Assembly: GCF_007565055.1 (NCBI RefSeq)
Contig: NC_044560.1
Span: 90,525,295 to 90,589,294 of the forward strand
Source: Rhinopithecus roxellana
Taxonomy: Eukaryota; Chordata; Mammalia; Primates; Cercopithecidae
Reading direction: 5' to 3'
DNA: 64,000 bases
Below, one piece after another: positions 57,422 through 64,000 of the stretch. Made by a program: the position numbers and the translations under genes. Every line of letters begins with the position of its first letter. Within the stretch, counting starts at the first letter, position 1. The notes under the pieces were generated by a model. The model saw only the letters and a program-made list of their open reading frames with translations. It ran no database searches and was not told the origin of the DNA.

Positions 57422-58395
57422 TGAAGGGGGCCTGCCCCTCCACACCTGTGGGTATTTCTCAAAAGGTGAAGATGAGAGACTGAGAAAAGAAATAAGACAC
57501 AGAGACAAAGTATAGAGGAAGAAAAGTGGGCCCAGGGGACCAGAGCTGAGCATATGGAGGACCCACACCAGCACTGGTTCCGTCAGTATTTATTGATCAC
57601 TATCTCTACCATCTTGGTGAGGGAAATGTGGCAGGACTATGGGGTAATGGTGGGGAGAGGGTCAGCAGGCAAACATGTGAGCAAAGGACTCTGTGTCATA
57701 AGTAAGTTTAAGGAAAGGTGCTGTGCCTTGATGTGCACATAGGCCAGATTTATGTTTGACTTTACATAAACGCCCCAATGCAGTAAAGAGCGGTATTGCT
57801 ACCAGCATGTCTCACCTCCAGCCACAAGGCAATTTTCTCCTATCTCAGTAAATAGAATGTACAATCGGGTTTTACACCGAGACATTCCAATCCCAGGGAC
57901 AAGCAGGAGACAGATGCCTTCCTCTTATCTCAACTTCAAAGAGGTCTTCCTCTTTCACTACTCCTCCTCAGCACAGACCCTTTATGGGTGTCAGCCTGGG
58001 GGATGGTCAGGTCTTTCCCTTCCCACGAGGCCATATTTCAGGCTGTCTCAGTAGGGGGAACCTTGGGCGATACCCAGGCTTTCTTGGGCAGAGGTCCCTG
58101 GGGCCTTCCACAGTGCGTTGTGTCCCTGGGTACTCAGGACTGGAGAATGGTGATCACTTTTACCAAGCATACTGCCTACAAACACATTTTTAACAAAGCA
58201 CATCCTGCACAGCCCTAAATCCATTAAATCTTGAGTCAATACAGCACATGTTTCTGCAAGCATAGGGTGGGGGCTAGGGTTACAGATTAACAGCATCTCA
58301 AAGCAGAAGGATTTTTCCTAATATGAATCAAAATGGAGTATGTCTTCCTTTTTCTATATAGACACAGGAACAGTCTGATCTCTCTGTCCCCCACA
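57422..58395 (-). mobile_element. Complete HML-2-like (LTR5-type) LTR
   Basis: 974 bases, close to the usual LTR5 length of roughly 970. It begins TGTGGGGGACAGAGAGATCA on the minus strand and ends CCCCTTCA. Internal landmarks are a TAAAACCC promoter-like block (about 57,870) and AATAAA within GATCAATAAATACT (about 57,590). Family assignment is from memory of LTR5 and SINE-R sequence. Confidence 0.87.
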
Positions 58396-58400
58396 CACTT
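58396..58400. repeat. Target-site duplication CACTT, right copy
   Basis: CACTT directly follows the U3 terminus of the complete LTR. Five to six bases is usual for this retrovirus group. Confidence 0.8.
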
Positions 58401-58511
58401 CTGTGGTATTCTCCAAAATCCATAACTTAATTCAAACATGAGAAAACATGAGACAAACCCAAATTGAGGGCGTGCTACAAATAACTGACCAGCATTCTTC
58501 AAAAGTATCAA

Positions 58512-58810
58512 GGCTGGGTATGGTGGCTCCTGCCTGTAATCCCAGCACTCTGGGAGGCCAAGGCAAGAGGACTGCTTGAGCCCAGGAGTTCAAGACCAGC
58601 CTGGGCAACATAGTGAGCCCTTGTCTCAATAAACAATTTTTTAAAAACTTAGCTGGGCGTGATGGGGTATAGCTGTGGTCCCTGCTACCCTAGAGGCTGA
58701 AGTGTGAGGATCACCTGAGCCCAGGTGGTTGAGGCTGCAGCAAGCTGTGACTGTGCCACTGCACTCCAGTCTGGGTGACAGACCAAAACCCTGTCTCAAA
58801 AAAAAAAAAG
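58512..58810 (+). mobile_element. Alu with target duplication
   Basis: AAAAGTATCAAGG before and AAAAGTGTCAAGG after; about 115 bases beyond the LTR composite. Confidence 0.9.
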
Positions 58811-59002
58811 TGTCAAGGTTGAAAGGGAAGGAAAGACTGAGGAATAGTCACATCAGAGGGGCCCCAGGGGAAATGACACTAAAGGTATTAATGTGTTAAT
58901 AACATGGGATCCTAGATTGAATCCTTGACAAAAAAAGATATTAGTAGGACAGTTGGTAAAATTAGAGAAAAGTCTGGATTTAGTTAACAGTATCAATTTC
59001 CT

Positions 59003-59300
59003 GTTTTTTTTTTTTTTTTTTGAAACGGAGTCTCACTCTGTCATCCAGGCTAGAGTGCAGTGGCGTGATCTCAGCTCACTGCAACCTCCGCCTCCCCAGG
59101 TTCAAGCAGTTCTGTGCCTCAGCCTCCCGAGTAGCTGGAATTACAGGCACCTACCACCACACGCAACTAATTTTTGTATTTTTAGTAGAGACAGGGTTTC
59201 ATCATCTTGGCTGGGCTGGTCTTGAACTCCTGACCTCATGATCCACCCTCCTCAGCCTCCCAACGTGCTGGGATTACAGGCGTGAGCCACCGTACCCACC
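59003..59300 (-). mobile_element. AluS-like element with target duplication
   Basis: CAATTTCCTG on both sides; poly-T and GAAACGGAGTCTCAC. Confidence 0.92.
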
Positions 59301-60773
59301 ACCCCAATTTCCTGATTTTCTTATACTATAGATTGGTTATGTAAGAAGCTATCATTAGGGGAAGCTATCAGGGAAAGAATGGAAAGTCTGCACTGTTCAT
59401 GCTGTTTCTCTTTAGATGTAAATAATCCTAAAGTATTTCAAAATCAAGTTAAAAACATAAATAAGGCAGCCCCCACACTCCCTGCATTATTCCCAGTCCC
59501 CCCAGGCTTTGTGTACTTCCTAGCACTTAGCACATAGGCTGATCTTGTTTGTTAACTTTCATGTTTGTTATGTTACCTCTGCAAGCCTGTAAACCCCATG
59601 GGGACAGGAGCTGCCCCACCTTGCTTACCGCAGTGTCTCCTGCACCTAAATAATGACTTGTGCACCATTAGTACTGCTTTAAAATGTACTGAATAATGAA
59701 TTAATTCATATTCCTGGCTGTGACCAGGAAAAATGAATGAGGAAAAGTCAGTGTTCTTATAAAGCCTTCAGATCATGAGAAGGCAACAAAGTCAGGAACC
59801 TCCTCCTTCATGCCCAAAAGTGAAATTATGGGACGCTCAAAAATAGGATCCCTCTCCCAGATTTTGCAGGTAGGGGAAATAAATGTGCTGCCTAGAAACC
59901 TTGCTCCAAACATCAATGGCTCCTCCCAGGGCCACCATGGAGAGGGGATTCCTGGCAGGATGTATCTCAGATGACCGGGATCAGGACATTGGCCAGACAG
60001 ACAGCATCTCCCGCACGGGTCTCCCAGCCTATCTGAATCTGACAGGGAGCCCTGGAATGAACTTCCCAACCCTACAACTGACAGCAGAATTTTACTGGGA
60101 AAACCCAAGAAATCACGTTGTGCAGACCTAGGCCTTTCCCATGAATCCCCTCCTCCGTGGACCCTCAAATCAGCAGCCGCTGGGAGGCGGCAGCAGGCAT
60201 TTCATGCTGTGTATTGAGGGCCTGTCGAGAGGCCTCGAGCACTTTTGGCCAATTCCAGCATGGTTTTTATGCCCCTTTTCACAGCATCAGACGGAGGTGG
60301 TCCACGGTAGCAGAAGGAGCCCAGCGAGGAGTCAGGGTTCCGTTTCCACATGTGGGAACGTGGGAGATTGTATTTGGTACTTTCTGTCTGAGCCAGAACT
60401 GGGGGACCGTCCCAGTGGCATCGCTGAGGTGTGGCCGCTCAGCCAGGCATCTTTGGGAGATTCCAGACCTTGGTTCTATGGGAAGGTGGGGGCTGGGCAT
60501 TCACTGACAAGGAAATGTTCCTGAATAGTGTGGGAGAAGCATTCGCTGGACCGAAACCAAGAACTGATTACAGTCAACAAACCTTGCTCTTCATCGTTTT
60601 CATTTGACCCTGTTTCAAAGTGTGATTTTGCAGGCGTGGACACTGAGCCCAGAAGGTTAAGTGCCCTGACAAAGTTCAGGCAGGTGAAAAGGAGGCACCT
60701 GGAAGTTGAACTGATAGATTTCCACGGTGTATTTTCTCTCATTCCACACTTTTATTTACAAAAAAAGAAAACT
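59301..60773 (+). other. BMP8A: BMP8A intron 1, unique sequence
   Basis: No repeat family firmly recognised; a MIR-like core (GGACACTGAGCCCAGAAGG) at about 60,638. Confidence 0.4.
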
Positions 60774-61072
60774 GGCCGGGCGTGGTGGCTCACGCCTGTA
60801 ATCCCAGCACTTTGGGAGGCCGAGACGGGTGGATCACGAGGTCAGGAGATCGAGACCATCCTGGCTAACACGGTGAAACCCCGTCTGTACTAAAAATACA
60901 AAAAATTAGCTGGGCGAAGTGGTGGGCGCCTGTAGTCCCAGCTACTCGGGAGGCTGAGGCAGGAGAATGGCGTGAACCCGGGAGGCGGAGCTTGCAGTGA
61001 GCTGAGATCTGGCCACTGCACTCCAGCCAGGGTGACAGAGCGAGACTCCGTCTCAAAAAGAAAAAGGAAAAA
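60774..61072 (+). mobile_element. Young AluY with target duplication
   Basis: GGCCGGGCGTGGTGGCTC and a CpG-rich body. AAAAAAAGAAAACTG occurs on both sides. Confidence 0.95.
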
Positions 61073-61079
61073 GAAAAAA

Positions 61080-63030
61080 AGAAAACTGAACATCTCCCTT
61101 TCTCCACCATGGCCGCTGAGTTTCAGACATGGCCTCCTGATGGTCCTGGCTGGATGTTTGTCACTTTGATACTTTAAGTTGGAAAAGTAGCTGTTAACTG
61201 CCAGAGCCATGGCTGCCCTCCTATCCCATGGCCCCTGCCCTTTCACAGCCCTGGGTGGGAGGGACAGAATCCCCACTTTGCAGACAAGGAGACTGAGGTG
61301 ACACAGGATGCTCACAGGGTCAGGGCTGGGGCCAGGAACCCAGCTACTGGCCAGAGAATCTACCCTTTCAATGCTCTCTCAGCAGCTAAAGCAGGGGCTA
61401 TCTGCCCACGAACCTTCATAGGGGAGAATCTGGGTCCCAACAAATGCTATTCCTCAGCCCCAGCTTTTGAGAAGTATCTTTTCTATCCAAAGGTACAACC
61501 ACTGGCCAGCTGCAGACCCACACAGCTCCAGCAAAGAAACAGCACTCCCTTCACCCGGTCACAGTAATGCCTATTTCAGTGTCACACCCCAGGAAGTTTT
61601 ACCAGTTTCTGATAAAAATCATTATTTTCCTAAAAATTTCCCAACTTCCAGGCTTGCCTGGAACAGCCAGGGGAGGCAGTTTCCTGTGCTGGGATTCCTG
61701 GGTGGTTTATCGATTTCACAAGCCCACAGCGGGGAAGCTTGGAACTCGGGTCAGTTCAGTTGAACAAAACTCTTGAGTCAGCCTGGGTAGACCCCCAGGT
61801 CAGGCAGGGAGGGAGACCACAGAGCACGGGCGTCCCCACAGAGCTGATGGGTTTGTGGGCTGTTTCCTCAGTCCTCGGATCCCAAATGAAGTCAGCATGT
61901 GGCCTGCCAACAGGGATACCAGTGAGCCCCAGGACCCACCCGGCAGCCCTGCTGTGCCCTGGGACACAAGCACACAGCCATGCTTTGAAAGTGGACAGGA
62001 GAAGCCGCGAGTGAGCTGCTCGTCACTGTTGCATGCCCTGTGACAGCCAACAGCGTGGACTGATTTCATCTTGCAAATGGGGGATTCTTACCCAGCCATG
62101 TAACACAGGGGGGTCTGCAGATCCTGAACCCACTGAAATTGTCACCCAAGTCATGTTGTGTGAGTGTGTTAGGGAAGAGAGCACATGTACGTAGATATTC
62201 ATGGGAAGAGGTCCAGAACTCTGCCATCAGTGATCTCTGCCTACGGGGAGAGATCATCACTTGTGTCACAGCATCTGAGCAGCCCGGCTCTCAGGCGGGC
62301 TTTTGTTGCGTGCCCAGCACCCTCAGGTGCTGTAGAACAAGGCAAGTTCTTTTCTTCTCCGTCCTGGACTGGGATGAGCGGCCACCTCCTCCTGCCCACA
62401 CATTTCTGGTCCCATCCCCCGCCCCACACAGCTGTTCGCCTGCCCATGGCTGGACCAGGTCCCCACCGCGAGGACAGGAAGTGCTCCCCACATCCGCCTC
62501 GGCCCGCACAGCCTGGTGCTTTTCCAAACCTGACTGTGGTCACTGAGCCCGGTAACCAGAGAGAATTTTTAAAAAGACTCACAAACATATCATTGAAATC
62601 TCAGTGTTGGGTTTTGGGGAAGGCACTGGGCGGCTCCCACCCCTGCTTTCCGGAAACACAGATTTCTAGAGTTTGAAAGGGACAGGAGGCTAAAGTGAGA
62701 CTTCCCTAAATATAGCGTCCTGGGTATTTCCAGACACCTGGGGAAATGTGGGCTTTATTCCCCAACTGTGGCATTTGTTTGACTGTCAGGCCAGCCCCCG
62801 CAACGGGGCCCTGCTGCCCATCTCACCTCCAGCCTGGCCTCTACCCTCGCCTCCACCGTGTCTTCTAATTCTCCTCCCCTCATGCCGCCCCCCTGCTGCC
62901 CCCGTCCCCTGTGCTCCCCACTGGCCAGAAGCACAGCCCAGGCTCCTGGCCCGGGATTGGCACCCTCAGCAGGCAGGCCGCAGCAGAGCTCATATGCTGG
63001 CCCCAATATTGCCGACCTGTGGGTGCCTCC
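61080..63030 (+). other. BMP8A: BMP8A intron 1, unique sequence
   Basis: GC-rich, no Alus; only chance frames. A MIR-like GACAAGGAGACTGAGG at 61,283. Confidence 0.45.
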
Positions 63031-63039
63031 ACCCCTGCG

Positions 63040-63230
63040 CACGTGAGGTCCCCTCTCCCTAGAGCACCCTCCCCGCCACCTTCTCCACCTACCAAGATCC
63101 CATCCCACCCTTCAAAGCCAGTTCAGATGCCACCTGCTCAGATCCCACCGCCCAGTGAGACCCTCCGACTTCCCCAGCACCTGACTGGCCTCTCCGGGAG
63201 TTGTCACTCCTGCCCTGGTTTTTCTTGTTC
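63040..63230. mobile_element. L2 remnant
   Basis: CCCACCCTTCAAAGCCAGTT and CAGATGCCACCTGCTCAG match L2 phrasing. Confidence 0.55.
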
Positions 63231-63964
63231 CTTTCCACGTTTCCCTCCTTCCTCCTCCACCTTGTTCCAGAAAGGAAACGTCGGTCTCCTGCCCTCTGCT
63301 GTTTCCTGGTGCTTGCTTTCCCTGCCCTGCCCTCAGGCCCCTCTGCTCTGGCCCTCTGTCCTGGCTGACCTGCACCTGCAGGGCCCGTCTCCCTGACCCA
63401 TGGCAGATTTGCACTCATGCCTCAGCCCAGCTCAGCTGTCAGCCCTGAGCCCTGCCCTGCCACACTTCCCATCCAGGCAGTGGGCAGGCTCTGGATGGCT
63501 TGTGTCCCCTGAGATGCTGTCGGTGATGTCGGTCATGTCCCTGTCTACCAGGTTTCCCTGCAGGGCCAGGGCCCTTTTCTGCCTTGGGTCCAATGTCCAT
63601 CTTCCCTTTAGCCTGGAAGCTCCCAGAGGAGGCTCCCTCCTCTGTCTCATCTCCGGGTCACAGGACCAGTCAGACCGAGAAGGGGTGCAATGAGAGTTTG
63701 GAGTTTGGAGCCTGGGGTCTGTTGAGCACCAGCCAGGTGCAGGGCTCAGGCTGAGCCTGGCTGCAGGGCCTCTCAGCCCTGTCTGCTCCCTGGGACCAAG
63801 CCTGGAACAAACGTTTGCACAAAAGGAAACTGGCCCCACCAGGCCTCCCTGGGTCCCCTCCACCTTGAGTGGTGGGTGGCTGGGGGTGGTGGCTCACACC
63901 AGCTCTGCCCACTCCAAAGTCCGAGCCATTCCGAGTGCCAGCCCAGCTCTGCTTTGTCTTCTAG
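63231..63964 (+). other. BMP8A: BMP8A intron 1, terminal part
   Basis: GC-rich unique sequence leading to the acceptor TTTGTCTTCTAG. Confidence 0.5.
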
Positions 63965-64000
63965 TGGAGCGAGATCATGCCCTGGGCCAGCAGGAGCCCC
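63965..64000 (+). CDS. BMP8A: BMP8A coding exon 2 (start only; runs off window)
   Basis: After acceptor TTTGTCTTCTAG, the frame from exon 1 (leftover G) continues V-ERDHALGQQEP, which matches the BMP8 prodomain following SFVNM. The exon is cut by the window end. Confidence 0.92.

Larger units (their letters stand above)
56963..58395 (-). mobile_element. Composite retroviral insertion: LTR, tRNA-Lys read-through, partial LTR
   Basis: Read on the minus strand: a complete LTR (58,395 to 57,422), a 2-base spacer, an 18-base tRNA-Lys primer-binding site that continues into the tRNA body (57,419 to 57,359), then a second LTR piece (57,355 to 56,963). The outer ends are TG and CA, and CACTT flanks both sides, so the whole unit integrated as one molecule. 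There is no gag, pro, pol or env sequence. The LTR resembles HML-2 (HERV-K, LTR5 type) in the segment also known from SINE-R. See the parts listed separately. Confidence 0.88.
45454..63964 (+). other. BMP8A: BMP8A intron 1 (18.5 kb)
   Basis: Bounded by donor GTGAGT after AACATG|G and acceptor TTTGTCTTCTAG. It holds Alus, old MIR and L2 pieces, a MaLR-type LTR, MER5-like DNA transposon sequence and the retroviral composite at 56,963-58,395. No exon of another gene was recognised. Confidence 0.9.

Noticed and set aside
56963..58395. An SVA element, because part of the LTR resembles SINE-R
   Set aside because: The LTR is complete with both termini, a primer-binding site and a 5-bp duplication; there is no CCCTCT hexamer, Alu-like region, VNTR or poly-A.
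30..63900. CRISPR arrays, bacterial operons or phage features
   Set aside because: Spliced vertebrate genes and primate repeats throughout; no prokaryotic structure.
45454..63964. An OXCT2-type retrogene, known from the human BMP8 introns
   Set aside because: None of the frames in this part of the intron shows CoA-transferase sequence; it may lie beyond the window.
45120..64000. BMP8B instead of BMP8A
   Set aside because: The N-terminus MAAR and the location just after MACF1 fit BMP8A. The two paralogues are nearly identical elsewhere, so this rests on few residues plus synteny.

Overview
This is nuclear DNA of a primate, most likely an Old World monkey. It is packed with Alu elements. Several young ones carry features I associate with the cercopithecine AluY/YR branch: a CTCAAGCC start, a GAGATGGGCGGATCACAAGG block, CTAGCCAGGCGAGG, GATCCGGCCACTG, and GGCTTGAGCC on the opposite strand. 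The species assignment is inference; the Alu sequences are seen directly.

Region 1 (1 to about 39,735, plus strand) is the 3' end of MACF1 (microtubule-actin crosslinking factor 1, a spectraplakin). I can place 15 constitutive-looking coding exons and two frame-preserving extra exons (21,165-21,233 and 33,696-33,806). Together they encode the last spectrin-type repeats, two EF-hands, the GAS2 microtubule-binding domain (with an 18-base microexon) and a Ser/Arg/Gly-rich tail with GSR repeats and an SKIP motif of the SxIP (EB1-binding) type. The stop is at 38,699-38,701, and a roughly 1-kb 3' UTR ends after AATAAA at 39,710. Without the two extra exons, about 742 residues are encoded here.

Region 2 (about 39,735-43,920) is a short intergenic spacer with Alus, MIR and L2 remnants. 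It also holds a decayed 107-110 base copy of sequence from the BMP8A CpG island (43,177-43,286). Region 3 (about 43,920-45,560) is a strong CpG island with Sp1- and CCAAT-type sites. It leads into BMP8A exon 1 (ATG at 45,120), which codes the signal peptide and start of the prodomain of a BMP-family ligand.

Region 4 (45,454-63,964) is the 18.5-kb first intron of BMP8A, and exon 2 opens at 63,965 just before the window ends. The MACF1 to BMP8A order on one strand matches the known human 1p34 arrangement.

The most unusual object is in that intron at 56,963-58,395, minus strand. A complete HML-2-type retroviral LTR is followed by a tRNA-Lys primer-binding site that continues well into the tRNA body, past the usual stop at A58, and then by a second, partial LTR. 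The whole unit is flanked by a 5-bp target duplication. It looks like an integrated aberrant reverse-transcription product with no viral genes. Other notable structures are a 124-base inverted duplication in a MACF1 intron, a head-to-tail run of four Alus, and several Alu-in-Alu insertions with clear target duplications.
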